Shown here: in pieces, positions 41,501 to 50,043 of the stretch
How the letters are laid out: every line of letters starts with the position of its first letter
How positions within the stretch are numbered: the first letter of the stretch is position 1
Assembly: GCA_020621865.1 (NCBI GenBank)
Contig: JAHRYW010000002.1
Location: forward strand, 12,778 to 76,777
Length of the DNA: 64,000 nt
Source of the DNA: Betaproteobacteria bacterium
GTDB lineage: Bacteria > Pseudomonadota > Gammaproteobacteria > Burkholderiales > Rhodocyclaceae
Direction: 5' to 3'
The notes under the pieces: model-generated
Told to the model about the DNA's origin: nothing
The model's input: the letters and a program-made list of their open reading frames with translations, nothing else
Databases searched by the model: none
Position numbers and translations under genes: made by a program

Positions 41501-42946
41501 ATGGACATCGGTGAGATAACGAGAATACGAGACCAATTCCAAGGAGGGCAATGGCCTCAATTCTTGGAACGCTTGGACATTACTGGTCTACGCGGTTGGC
41601 GCGGGCAAACAGTCCAATTCAAGTTTCCGGTCGTAGCTGTTGTTGGTGAAAACGGTGCCGGTAAGAGTACTGTACTGAAGGTGGCAGCAGCAGCCTACGA
41701 GAAGACAGAGGAAAGCGGGTACTACCCATCTGACTTCTTCCTGGACACCCATTGGGATACCCTAGAAGGCATTGAGCTTGGGTACCAGATTAGGCTTGGT
41801 GACCAGACACAGGGTTTCAAGATACGCAAACCTACTAAGCGCTGGAGTTTTCCTGAGAAGCGCTATAGAAGAAGAGTGTTTTGGTTTGACGTGGCACGAA
41901 CCCTGCCATTAGACGCTACTGCAGGGTACGCGCGTGTAGCCCGTCTTGCGGCTGGCGAAATTTCTACGGAGGCCTTATCCGATGAATTCCGCGGCCATCT
42001 TTCGTATATTTTAGGGCGTGACTACGAAAATGCACGCTTTGCTGCACCAGATGTAAACGCAAACCGCTCTGTTGGACTCCTCCAGCGAGCATTTGGCGAG
42101 ATATCTCAATTCCATCAGGGGGCCGGCGAAGATACGTCACTGGACCTTATGCGCGCTCTTCAGGAAGTACCCAATCACTCTCTGGTGATTATTGATGAAG
42201 TCGAAGCATCGCTTCACCCTAAAGCGCAACGACGTCTGATTAACTTTCTCATCAAGCAGAGCCGCCTGCGTCGTCTACAGATCATAGTTTCGACGCATAG
42301 TCCGTACGTCCTGGAGGAACTTCCGGCAGAAGCGCGAGTGCTGTTGCTTCCGACAGGTGAAGGGCCAAGCGTTCTATACGGCGCCAGCCCAGAGTTTGCT
42401 CTTACAAAGCTCGATGAAATCGTCCATCCTGAAGCATTTGTGTATGTAGAAGATCGGTCTGCTGAGGTCTGGGTGCGTGAAATCGTTGCACGTCACCAAG
42501 ACGGCCAAACCATCATGTCACGAATCAAAATCTCATCCGTTGGGCCGGCCAACGTGGTCGCCATGATGGGGAAATTAGCGGTTGAAGGGAAGCTACCTCA
42601 ACCGGGTGTTGGTATTCTTGATGGCGACCAACAGGAGGCACAGGGCTGCGTGAGATTACCTGGTGGTGATGCACCAGAGAGGGTTGTCTTCCTAGGACTT
42701 CGTGATCAAAACTGGGCGGGACTGCACGAGCGCTTTGGGGTTGGGGCTGGCGACCTACATACCTATTTGGAGGATGCTCTACTGAGTCCAGATTTCCACC
42801 GGTGGCCGAGTTTGGTAGGGGATCGCATTTTGAAGAGTTCCACAAGTGTATGGGAAACTATGTCCACGGAGTGGTGCCGTGTATGTCTGACAGATGCTGA
42901 CCGGGACATAGTTGTCAATGCGATTCAAGGGGCTTTGCCTGCTTAA
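41501..42946 (+). CDS. OLD-like protein: AAA-type ATPase with TOPRIM-like domain
   Basis: A 481-residue protein. Residues about 20-300 are an SMC/OLD-type ATPase: Walker A GENGAGKST (49-57), Walker B LVIIDEVEASLHP (228-240) and STHSPYVLEELP. Residues about 310-480 look like a TOPRIM nuclease fold (EAFVYVEDRSAEVWVREIVARH and GILDGDQQEA). This is the architecture of OLD-family nucleases, found in phage-defence systems such as Gabija GajA; no helicase partner is adjacent. Codon use and GC (about half G+C) differ from its neighbours, which points to recent transfer. Confidence 0.82.
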   Translation: MDIGEITRIRDQFQGGQWPQFLERLDITGLRGWRGQTVQFKFPVVAVVGENGAGKSTVLKVAAAAYEKTEESGYYPSDFFLDTHWDTLEGIELGYQIRLGDQTQGFKIRKPTKRWSFPEKRYRRRVFWFDVARTLPLDATAGYARVARLAAGEISTEALSDEFRGHLSYILGRDYENARFAAPDVNANRSVGLLQRAFGEISQFHQGAGEDTSLDLMRALQEVPNHSLVIIDEVEASLHPKAQRRLINFLIKQSRLRRLQIIVSTHSPYVLEELPAEARVLLLPTGEGPSVLYGASPEFALTKLDEIVHPEAFVYVEDRSAEVWVREIVARHQDGQTIMSRIKISSVGPANVVAMMGKLAVEGKLPQPGVGILDGDQQEAQGCVRLPGGDAPERVVFLGLRDQNWAGLHERFGVGAGDLHTYLEDALLSPDFHRWPSLVGDRILKSSTSVWETMSTEWCRVCLTDADRDIVVNAIQGALPA

Positions 42947-43193
42947 GTTCGCCCTTGGTTACTACGAACCTTTAACAGGCCGACCCACGACGACGGCAAA
43001 GGACTGAAAGTCTGGCGTTCCTGGGGCAGCATCCGTCCGGCGTACATCCATTCCATGTTATCGGCTGTCTTGGCCTGAGCGGTCTACCGGGAGTCGACAA
43101 GAGATGGGTAGCGCTTCACCAGCACATTGCCGCCCGAGTAAGGCCGCTGGCTGTACTGCCGCTTTGGCCGAGTTCCAGCCGTTGTCGCCGGCT
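42947..43193. other. Degenerate sequence right of the OLD-like gene
   Basis: A 247-bp stretch without a supported gene. A 38-codon minus-strand reading frame (about 43081-43197, ending QYSQRPYSGGNVLVKRYPSL) is open but has no start, so it may be the remnant of a gene disrupted by the insertion. I recognise no family in it. Confidence 0.4.
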
Positions 43194-44105
43194 TTAACTG
43201 AGCGATTTTGATTCTGCCCTGGGCTGTTCGAGTAGCTTCACCAAAGCAAGGATGGTGCGATTCACCGGCGTCCGGATACCATGAATTGCAGCCCGGCGCG
43301 CGACATAGCCGTTGATGTAATCGATTTCACTTCGCCGGCCACGGGCGACATCGTGAGCCGTTGAAGAAATTTGCGTGGCCATCGATTGCGCAATGCCGGC
43401 CACGGCGGAACGAATGTCATCCTGCACGCTCACCCCGTCGGCCTTGGCGACTTCCAGGCATTCAGTGACGACGTCGTCGATGACTTCTCGCATGCCATCG
43501 CCGACGACAAGCTGTCCGTAGGGCATTTGCGTTATCGCGGAGAGCCCGTTGTAGGCGCAATTGATCACCAGTTTTGCCCAGAGTTGACCGGCGACATTGT
43601 CGGAGATGCTCACAGGGACGCCAGCCGAGGCAAATTCGGCGACAAGCTCCGAACTCCCGGCAAATTGACCAATGACCAGTTCGCCGCGTCCGTGATGACG
43701 GAGGTGTCCGGGGCCGGCCATTTCGGTGGCGACATAGACAACGGCCGGATATACCGGGCGGCCGAGGGACTGCTGGAGGCGTTCGGCGTTGTCGTAGCCG
43801 TTTTGCAGGCTCAGGACGATCGCATCGGGCTCAAGATGCGGCGCCATATCTTCGGCGGCTTGCAAAGTGTCGTTTGATTTGACACAGCAAAGTACCAGCT
43901 TTGCACCAGCGACAGCAGCGGCATCGGTACTGGCTGAAACCGGCACCCGTTCGTCAAAGCTCTGCGTCTGCATGCGCAACCTGCCGCAACGAATAGCATC
44001 GACATGCGCGGTGCGGCCGATCAGCACAACCTCCCGCCCGGCGCGAGCGAGCATTCCGCCATAAAAGCAGCCGACTGCGCCAGCCCCCAGTATTGCGGTC
44101 TTCAT
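43194..44105 (-). CDS. panE: 2-dehydropantoate 2-reductase
   Basis: A 303-residue NADPH-dependent ketopantoate reductase (KPR). The Rossmann loop AILGAGAVGCFYGGMLA opens the protein, and the conserved NxxLSAITQ and catalytic Lys region KLVINCAYNGLSA follow near residues 175-187. It makes pantoate from the panB product. The start at 44105 (MKTAILGAG) beats the six-residue longer track start. It stands apart from panBCD, next to the insert. Confidence 0.9.
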   Translation of the reverse strand: MKTAILGAGAVGCFYGGMLARAGREVVLIGRTAHVDAIRCGRLRMQTQSFDERVPVSASTDAAAVAGAKLVLCCVKSNDTLQAAEDMAPHLEPDAIVLSLQNGYDNAERLQQSLGRPVYPAVVYVATEMAGPGHLRHHGRGELVIGQFAGSSELVAEFASAGVPVSISDNVAGQLWAKLVINCAYNGLSAITQMPYGQLVVGDGMREVIDDVVTECLEVAKADGVSVQDDIRSAVAGIAQSMATQISSTAHDVARGRRSEIDYINGYVARRAAIHGIRTPVNRTILALVKLLEQPRAESKSLS

Positions 44106-44168
44106 AGCGTGTTCCCTGTGCATTGGACTGTCTTCACGTGATCTACTCTAAAACCTCGGCCAGTCTGC

Positions 44169-44861
44169 TCAGTCCTTGAACCGAACCCACTCTGCCAGCG
44201 GGGCGCGTTCGGTTTTCAGGGCGTTTTCCGGCGCTTCCGGATTGGCATAGCCGAGGGCCATGCCGCAGACGAAGGTCTCGTTTTCGGCCAGCCCCAGTTC
44301 CTCGCGGATGATGCGGTGGAATTGCACGAAGGCGGCTTGCGGGCAGGTGTCCAGGCCGCGCGCCTTGGCAGCCAGCATGACGTTTTGCACGAACATGCCG
44401 TAGTCCAGCCAGCTGCCTTGCTCCATCAGCGTATCGACGGTGAACATCAGGCCGACCGGGGCGTCGAAGAACTGGAAGTTGCGGGCGTGCTGCTTGTGCA
44501 TCCGCTCGGCGTCGCCTTTCTGGATGCCAAGCAACTGGTAGAGATCGAGGCCGATCTTTCGCCGCCGCTCGATGTAGGGCGATACCCACTTACGCGGGTA
44601 GTAGGGGTAGCACTCGGCGTGGGTCGCCGCCTCTTCCGGATCGTCGAAGGCGGCGATGATCCGCTCGCTGAGCCGGACTTTGCTTTCTCCGGTCAGCACC
44701 CAGGTCTTCCAGGGCTGGATGTTGGTGCCGGAAGGGGCGCGGGCGGCAATGTTCAGGATGTCTTCGATGACCGGCCTGGGCACTGGCGTCGGCAGGAAGG
44801 CGCGGCAGGAATAGCGGGTCTTGATGACTTCGTCGACGGCGGCTTGGTGCGAGTTGTTCAT
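44169..44861 (-). CDS. Nitroreductase family protein
   Basis: A 230-residue FMN-dependent reductase. The start MNNSHQAAVDEVIKTRYSCRAFLPTPV, the APSGTNIQPWKTWVL motif and GMALGYANPEAPEN are typical of the NfnB/nitroreductase group that reduces nitroaromatics or quinones with NAD(P)H. The Ser-rich tail is absent. The start at 44861 follows the family; the track extends upstream into the pirin tail. It is cytosolic; the substrate is unknown. Confidence 0.88.
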   Translation of the reverse strand: MNNSHQAAVDEVIKTRYSCRAFLPTPVPRPVIEDILNIAARAPSGTNIQPWKTWVLTGESKVRLSERIIAAFDDPEEAATHAECYPYYPRKWVSPYIERRRKIGLDLYQLLGIQKGDAERMHKQHARNFQFFDAPVGLMFTVDTLMEQGSWLDYGMFVQNVMLAAKARGLDTCPQAAFVQFHRIIREELGLAENETFVCGMALGYANPEAPENALKTERAPLAEWVRFKD

Positions 44862-44952
44862 GGCGGGCAGTGGGGCTGGGTGATCGTTGTCGGAAATGCG
44901 GATTGAAAAGGATAAGCGAGCGGGACTGAACCCGCCATTCCTTCCGGCTGGC

Positions 44953-45834
44953 TCAATATCCCGGCCAGGGCAGGGGCGGGGCTGCCAGGCGGGGCGCCCG
45001 GCCGTCGCCGACTGGTCCGAAGCGGGCGTCGCCGCTTTCCCATTGGCGCTGGGCGGTGGCAATCGTCGCCTTGTCGTAGCCGACGAAATTCCACCACATC
45101 AGCACCGGTTCGGCGAAGGGCTGGCTGCCGAGCAGCAGGATTTTGCTGTCGGCGGCGAGGCCCAGGCGCAGTTTGTCCCGGCCGTGGCCGAGATAGGCGA
45201 GTTCGTCGGCCGGTACGCTTTCGTCGTCCAGCCGAACCGAGCCGGTCAGCGGCAGCAGGGCGTATTCGAAGTCGGGGCGCAGGTCGAGGTCTATCGTCGC
45301 TGCCGCCGGGCTGGCGATGTCGAGACCGAGCAGCGGCGAGTGCAGCCGGGTCGGCGCGCTGTGGGCGCCGTAATCGCCGGCCAGCAGCGTGACGGTTGCG
45401 CCCTGTGTCTGCCATTGAGGCAGGGTCGGGTGGTGGGCGAAATCCGGCGGGCAGTCCTGCATGGCGGGCGGCAGGGCGATCCATAACTGGGCGGCGTGCA
45501 GGCGGCTGCCATCGGTCAGCGAATCTTCAGTATGGACGACGCCGCGCCCGGCGGTCATCAGGTTGACCTGGCCGGGGCGGATGATTTGCTCGTTGCCCAG
45601 GCTGTCGCGGTGCAGCACTTCACCTTCGAGCAGCCAGGTGAAGGTTTGCAGGCCGATGTGCGGGTGGGCGCCGACGTGCATGCCGCGGCCTGGCGGAAAA
45701 TCCACCGGCCCGGCATGGTCGAGAAAGCACCAGGCGCCGACCATACGTTGCTGGCGGCTGGGCAGAGCGCGGCGAACCAGCATGCCGTCGCCGAGATCGG
45801 CGCTACGGGTGGCGATGCGAAGCATGGGGGGCAT
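44953..45834 (-). CDS. Pirin family protein
   Basis: A 293-residue double cupin of the pirin family. The N-terminal metal site is in HVGAHPHIGLQTFTWLLEGEVLHRDSLG with His ligands, and MTAGRGVVHTED follows. Bacterial pirins such as YhhW are quercetin dioxygenases or modulate metabolism. The start at 45834 (MPPMLRIATRS) has CGGAGA before it. The C-terminal cupin is degenerate. It is 38 bp after the hydrolase gene on the same strand, so probably in one operon. Confidence 0.88.
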   Translation of the reverse strand: MPPMLRIATRSADLGDGMLVRRALPSRQQRMVGAWCFLDHAGPVDFPPGRGMHVGAHPHIGLQTFTWLLEGEVLHRDSLGNEQIIRPGQVNLMTAGRGVVHTEDSLTDGSRLHAAQLWIALPPAMQDCPPDFAHHPTLPQWQTQGATVTLLAGDYGAHSAPTRLHSPLLGLDIASPAAATIDLDLRPDFEYALLPLTGSVRLDDESVPADELAYLGHGRDKLRLGLAADSKILLLGSQPFAEPVLMWWNFVGYDKATIATAQRQWESGDARFGPVGDGRAPRLAAPPLPWPGY

Positions 45835-45872
45835 GGGCGTCTCCGGGGTGATGGTCTGGGGACGGGGCCGGC

Positions 45873-46499
45873 TTACTTGCTGCGTTGCACCGTGGTGTAG
45901 CTGTTGATCAGGTTGCGGTAGTCGGGGATGTGGCTGGCGAACAGCGTGCCCAGGCCCTCGATGTCGTTGCGCCAGTCGCGGTGCAGTTCGCAGGCGACGC
46001 CGAACCAGGTCATCAATTGCGCGCCGGCGGTTTCCATGCGCCGCCAGGCGGAATCGCGGGTGATTTCGTTGAAGGTGCCGGAGGCATCGGTGACGACGAA
46101 GACCTCGTAGCCTTCTTCCAGGGCCGACAGCGCCGGGAAGGCGACGCAGACTTCGGTGACGATGCCGGCGATGATCAGCTGCCGCCGGCCGGTGGCCTGG
46201 ACCGCGTTGACGAAGTCCTCGTTGTCCCAGGCGTTGATCTGGCCGGGGCGGGCAATGTATGGGGCGTCCGGGAAAGTGTCCTTGAGTTCGGTCATCAGCG
46301 GGCCGTTGGGGCCGTTCTCGAAACTGGTGGTTAGGATGGTCGGCAGCTTGAAATACTTGGCCAGGTCGGCCAGCGCCAGCACGTTGTTGCGGAAGGTGTC
46401 CGGCTCGATGTCGCGGACCAGGGACGACAGACCGGCCTGATGGTCGACCAGCAGGACGGCGGCGTTGCTCTTGTCGAGCTTGACGTAGGGTTTGCTCAT
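45873..46499 (-). CDS. Isochorismatase-family hydrolase (YcaC-like)
   Basis: A 208-residue cysteine hydrolase. DHQAGLSSL carries the catalytic Asp, a Lys lies in ELKDTFPD, and the Cys is in GIVTEVCVAFPAL near residue 117. The length fits YcaC. AGGAG precedes the ATG at 46499 (MSKPYVKLDK). A longer in-frame start at 46625 exists and would add 42 low-complexity residues, which I regard as unlikely. Substrate unknown. Confidence 0.88.
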   Translation of the reverse strand: MSKPYVKLDKSNAAVLLVDHQAGLSSLVRDIEPDTFRNNVLALADLAKYFKLPTILTTSFENGPNGPLMTELKDTFPDAPYIARPGQINAWDNEDFVNAVQATGRRQLIIAGIVTEVCVAFPALSALEEGYEVFVVTDASGTFNEITRDSAWRRMETAGAQLMTWFGVACELHRDWRNDIEGLGTLFASHIPDYRNLINSYTTVQRSK

Positions 46500-47016
46500 T
46501 GTGGCTCTCCTTGGCGGTGTGACGCTGGGAATCCAGCTCGGCTGCGGTGCCGGGGCGACAGTCTCGTCGTCCATCGGTAACGCACCGGCTTGGACAACGC
46601 CGTCCGGCGTTGATTCCGTCGTCATCCGGCTGCAAGGTGGGGGCCGTTAGCCAGCCTCCTCGGCGCGAAAGCTGGCCGCCGGACGTACTGGTAGGAAATT
46701 TGGATTTTGGCCATTTTTTTGGGCTGACCGTAGCATTCGGGGCAGTCCGGCTACGATCGGGGTCGCCACTGGCCTGCTTTCGTCAATTGGCGACAAGGAA
46801 TTTCGTTTTTAATCAGTTGCTTGCCGGTGTTGGCGGATTGTCTGTCGCTGCCCGGCGACAGAATGGCTGATTTTTGGGCCAGGCGATGTTGGCAACTGTC
46901 TGATTTGACGACGATTTGTTCTTTTGGCATCGGTTTTGCAATGAATTTGCTGCAGTGACGGCCTTTTGTCGTTGTTGCAGAAAACATTGCCATTCCAGTG
47001 TCGGAAAGAAATCAAA
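46500..47016. other. 517-bp intergenic region between YcaC-like and glycine-zipper genes
   Basis: Divergent promoter region for the two genes. It contains dispersed repeat copy F (46696-46738). The rest has AT-rich segments toward the right end that suit a promoter for the glycine-zipper gene. No further gene was found; the ORF at 46547-46870 simply reads through the repeat. Confidence 0.6.
46696..46738 (+). repeat. Dispersed repeat copy F, intergenic
   Basis: The core GGCCA plus seven Ts, GGGCTGACCGTAGCATTCG has the 22-nt spacing. The TVAF frame is open (NLDFGHFFGLTVAF) and is very like the SoxX copy, with GGGCTGACC in common. Confidence 0.85.
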
Positions 47017-47565
47017 ATGGATAAATCAACCATCAAAGGAATCGCCATCGGGGCGGTGGCCATGGTGACGATCAGCGCCAGTGGCGTAACCGGCTACAAG
47101 ATGCTGACTCAGCCGAAATCGGCCGAAGTCCTGGCTGTTGCGGAAATCAAGGAAAAGGTCAGGATTCCCCATCAGGATTGTCAGGATGTCGCGGTCCAGC
47201 GGCGGGCCCCGGTGCAGGATCAGCATCGGATTGCCGGCACGGTCATCGGCGGCGTCCTCGGCGGCGTGGTGGGCAACCAGATCGGCCGGGGCGCCGGCAA
47301 TACGCTGGCCACCGTGGCCGGCGCGGCAGCCGGTGGCTATGCCGGCAACACCGTGCAGAAAGGCATGCAGGAGCGCGATACGGTTTCATCGGTCGAGCAA
47401 CGCTGCCGAACCGTCTATGAAACGACCGAGAAGGTTGCTGCCTACGACGTGACCTATCGCCTTGACGGCAAGGAAGGGCAGGTCCGCTTGGAACATGATC
47501 CGGGCGAGACGATTCCCGTCAAGGACGGGAAGCTGGTCCTCGACCCGCCAACGGCAGTCAATTAA
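47017..47565 (+). CDS. Glycine-zipper 2TM domain protein
   Basis: A 182-residue protein with an N-terminal signal anchor (KGIAIGAVAMVTISASGVTGYKM) and a glycine-zipper region AGTVIGGVLGGVVGNQIGRGAGNTLATVAGAAAGGYAGN (residues about 72-110). This is the Rick_17kDa_Anti/SlyB-like fold of outer-membrane or envelope proteins. A C-terminal beta region with YDVTYRLDGKEGQVRLEHDPGETIPV follows. The ATG at 47017 has GGAAAG before it; the track adds an upstream extension. Confidence 0.82.
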   Translation: MDKSTIKGIAIGAVAMVTISASGVTGYKMLTQPKSAEVLAVAEIKEKVRIPHQDCQDVAVQRRAPVQDQHRIAGTVIGGVLGGVVGNQIGRGAGNTLATVAGAAAGGYAGNTVQKGMQERDTVSSVEQRCRTVYETTEKVAAYDVTYRLDGKEGQVRLEHDPGETIPVKDGKLVLDPPTAVN

Positions 47566-47668
47566 CGAACGGCGAATCGCCAGCTTGCCCATTGCTCGAA
47601 AGAGCACGGCAGGCTGGCTTCTCCAGATAGGCCGGCCGACGGGGGCGTGATGGCTACCGGCGGGCCTT

Positions 47669-49198
47669 CTACAAATCTTCAATGCCTGCCCGAACTTCAT
47701 CCGCCTTCTGCTGCACGGCCAGCAAGGCCGCCGGGCTCATTTTGGCCAGCTGGCGATAGACCATGCCGAGCCGGGGATTTGCCGCCAGACGTTGGCCGTT
47801 GCGGGCAAAGAAATCCCAGTACAGGGCATTGAACGGGCAGGCTCGCTCGCCAAGCCGCGCTTTTTTGTCGTAATGGCAGCCCTTGCAGTAGTCGCTCATG
47901 CGGTCGATATAGGCGGCGCTGGATACATATGGTTTGGTCGCCAGCTTGCCGCCGTCGGCGAACTGGCTCATGCCGACGGTGTTGGGTAGCTCGACCCATT
48001 CGAAGGCATCGATATAAACGCCGAGATACCAGCCATGCACCGCCCGTGGGTCCAGCCCGGCAAGCAGCGCAAAGTTGCCGATGACCATCAGGCGCTGAAT
48101 GTGGTGGGCGTAGGCGTGTTCCAGAGACTGGCCGATGGCATGCGCCAGGCAGCGCATTTTTGTCTCGCCGGTCCAGAACCATGACGGTAGCGGGCGCTGG
48201 TGGTCGAAGCAGTTTTGCGTCTCGTAGCCGGGCATGTTGGCCCAATAGACGCCGCGCACGTATTCACGCCAGCCGAGGATCTGCCGGATGAAGCCTTCCG
48301 CTGCTGCCAGCGGCACGCGCCCCGACTCATAAGCTTCAGTCGCCCTGGTGACGACTTCGCGCGGATTGAGCATTTTGGTATTGAGCGCGAAGGACAGCAG
48401 CGAGTGGAAAAGCCGCCAGGCGCGAAACGTCAGCGCATCCTGAAAGTCACCAAAATGGGGCAGCGCTTCATCGATGAAGTCATCGAGTTGCTGCAGGGCT
48501 TCGACCCGGTTCAGCGGCCACCGGAAGCGCTGCGCGCTCGGCTCGCCGAAGCTGGCGACACCGGCCTGCTGGACGCTTTGCCAGAGCGCCGAATGATCGT
48601 GGGTCGTGCGCCAGTCAGACGGCTCGCGCGGCAGGCCGGGCCAGGGCTTGCGGTTGTCGTGATCGAAATTCCACTGGCCGCCCAGGGGCTTGCCGGGGGC
48701 GGTCATCAGCACACCGTGGCGAATGCGCATCTGGCGGTAGAAGTGTTCCATCAGCCATTGTTTGCGCTCGGCGAAGAGCTGCGCGGCTTCGTCGCGCCGG
48801 GTGTAGAAATGTTCGCTATCGACCATCCGGCAGGGAATTGCGAGCCGACTGGCGTAGTCGGCCAGCTGCCGGTCCAGCCGCCATTCGTCCGGCGCCTGGT
48901 ACTCCAGGGCGCTGGCCGCATGCTCGGCGATCAGCGCATCCAGATTGGCCGGCAGCGATTGGCGGTTGGCCGGATCGTCGATCGCCAGGTAATGCACGCG
49001 ATGGCCGGCCAGCGCCAGTTGCCGGGCGAAGTCGCGCATGGCGGCAAAGATGGCGATGATTTTCTGGGCGTGGTGCAGGACGTAATCGGTTTCCTGGCGG
49101 ATTTCCATCAGCACGTAGATCGTGTGCTCGTCGGGCGCCGAAAACCAGCGGTGCGCCGGATTGAGCTGGTCGCCCAGGATCAGGCGGAGCGTGCTCAT
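47669..49198 (-). CDS. Iron-sulfur bacterial cryptochrome/photolyase (FeS-BCP)
   Basis: A 509-residue FAD- and 4Fe-4S-binding protein of the CryB/PhrB (6-4) photolyase group. The antenna domain starts MSTLRLILGDQLN. The helical FAD domain has the WREYVRGVYW and FALLAGLDPRAVHGWYLGVYIDAFEWVELPNTVGMSQFADGG core. Cluster Cys are visible at QNCFD, YCKGCHYD and ACPFNALYWDF. These repair (6-4) photoproducts or act as blue-light sensors. The ATG at 49198 overlaps the DUF2256 gene by ATGA; a GGGAAAGG precedes it. Confidence 0.93.
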   Translation of the reverse strand: MSTLRLILGDQLNPAHRWFSAPDEHTIYVLMEIRQETDYVLHHAQKIIAIFAAMRDFARQLALAGHRVHYLAIDDPANRQSLPANLDALIAEHAASALEYQAPDEWRLDRQLADYASRLAIPCRMVDSEHFYTRRDEAAQLFAERKQWLMEHFYRQMRIRHGVLMTAPGKPLGGQWNFDHDNRKPWPGLPREPSDWRTTHDHSALWQSVQQAGVASFGEPSAQRFRWPLNRVEALQQLDDFIDEALPHFGDFQDALTFRAWRLFHSLLSFALNTKMLNPREVVTRATEAYESGRVPLAAAEGFIRQILGWREYVRGVYWANMPGYETQNCFDHQRPLPSWFWTGETKMRCLAHAIGQSLEHAYAHHIQRLMVIGNFALLAGLDPRAVHGWYLGVYIDAFEWVELPNTVGMSQFADGGKLATKPYVSSAAYIDRMSDYCKGCHYDKKARLGERACPFNALYWDFFARNGQRLAANPRLGMVYRQLAKMSPAALLAVQQKADEVRAGIEDL

Positions 49199-49344
49199 GC
49201 CTTTCCCTGGCGGTTTCGCCGGCAGCGTTCGGAGCAATATTTAAGCTCGTCCCAGACGGCCGCCCACTTTTTTCGCCATAGGTAGGGGCGGCCGCAGACT
49301 AGGCAGGTCTTGCTCGGCAGATCGGCTTTTTTCCGGGCGCGCAT
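49195..49344 (-). CDS. DUF2256 small zinc-ribbon-like protein
   Basis: A 49-residue gene missed by the track because of its size. Its product, with CLVCGRPYLWRKKWAAVWDELKYCSERCRR, has two Cys pairs (C14/C17 and C37/C41) typical of DUF2256, which is found next to cryptochrome/photolyase genes. Its coupling by ATGA to the photolyase gene suggests a partner role, perhaps in cofactor assembly, which is inference. Start ATG at 49344, 11 bp after blc. Confidence 0.88.
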   Translation of the reverse strand: MRARKKADLPSKTCLVCGRPYLWRKKWAAVWDELKYCSERCRRNRQGKA

Positions 49345-49355
49345 TCCGGCGGGCT

Positions 49356-49901
49356 TTACTGCGTATCGGCCCGCTTCTGGTCGACCCAGATCAGCTTGTC
49401 GGTGGCGAAGCCGAGTGCCTTGGCCTGGCTGACCTGTTGTTCGCGGACCTCGGCCGGCAGCGTCCGGTCACGGGCAAGAATCCACAAATAATCCCGATCC
49501 GGCCCGGCGACCAGCGACCACCGATAGTCCTGCTGATCGAGCGCAATCACGTGATAGCCGCCGTAGAAGGGACCGAAGAACGACACTTTGAGCGAAGCGG
49601 TCTGCCTGTCGCCAATGAACAGGGCGCGGCCGATCGCTTCCTTCCAGGCCTGCCGCCTGGTGTCGTAGCCGCGGTTGATGACCTTGACGCTGCCGTCGTC
49701 CTGCAACTGGTAGGTGGCATTGACGTCGCTCATGCCGCGCTCGAAGGAGTGGTCGAGCCTGGCAATCTCGTACCACTGCCCGAGGTAGCGGTTGAGGTCG
49801 AAGGGAGTGACCGGGCGCAGGCCTTCAGGGGGCGCCGTCGAACATGCGCTGAGCGCCAAGGCAAACAGCAAGGCGAGGATGGCGGATCGGCGGAGTGACA
49901 T
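49356..49901 (-). CDS. blc: Outer-membrane lipocalin Blc
   Basis: A 181-residue bacterial lipocalin. Lipoprotein signal with lipobox LSAC (Cys near 20). The lipocalin signatures YLGQWYEIARLDHSFERGM (GxW) and the later DRDYLWILAR are present. It binds lipids at the outer membrane. The start at 49901 (MSLRRSAIL) replaces the longer track start. It heads a minus-strand unit blc-DUF2256-FeS photolyase with tight spacing. Confidence 0.9.
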   Translation of the reverse strand: MSLRRSAILALLFALALSACSTAPPEGLRPVTPFDLNRYLGQWYEIARLDHSFERGMSDVNATYQLQDDGSVKVINRGYDTRRQAWKEAIGRALFIGDRQTASLKVSFFGPFYGGYHVIALDQQDYRWSLVAGPDRDYLWILARDRTLPAEVREQQVSQAKALGFATDKLIWVDQKRADTQ

Positions 49902-50043
49902 GGCCGTGCTTTCGAGGACAGATAATGCGTATTTTGTCCTAGACAAATTAAAACAACAATCGCAATATGCGCAAAATTATCCGGCAAATCGGCTTATTGA
50001 AATTTAACGTCCATGACAACATGGCGTGCAGCAAGGAGCGAAC

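Noticed and set aside
46500-46625. A 42-residue N-terminal extension of the YcaC-like hydrolase
   Set aside because: The AGGAG and family alignment fix the start at 46499; the extension is Pro/Thr-rich without signal character.
46547-46870. A 107-residue ORF through repeat copy F
   Set aside because: No ribosome binding site or family; it only shows that the repeat frame is open.
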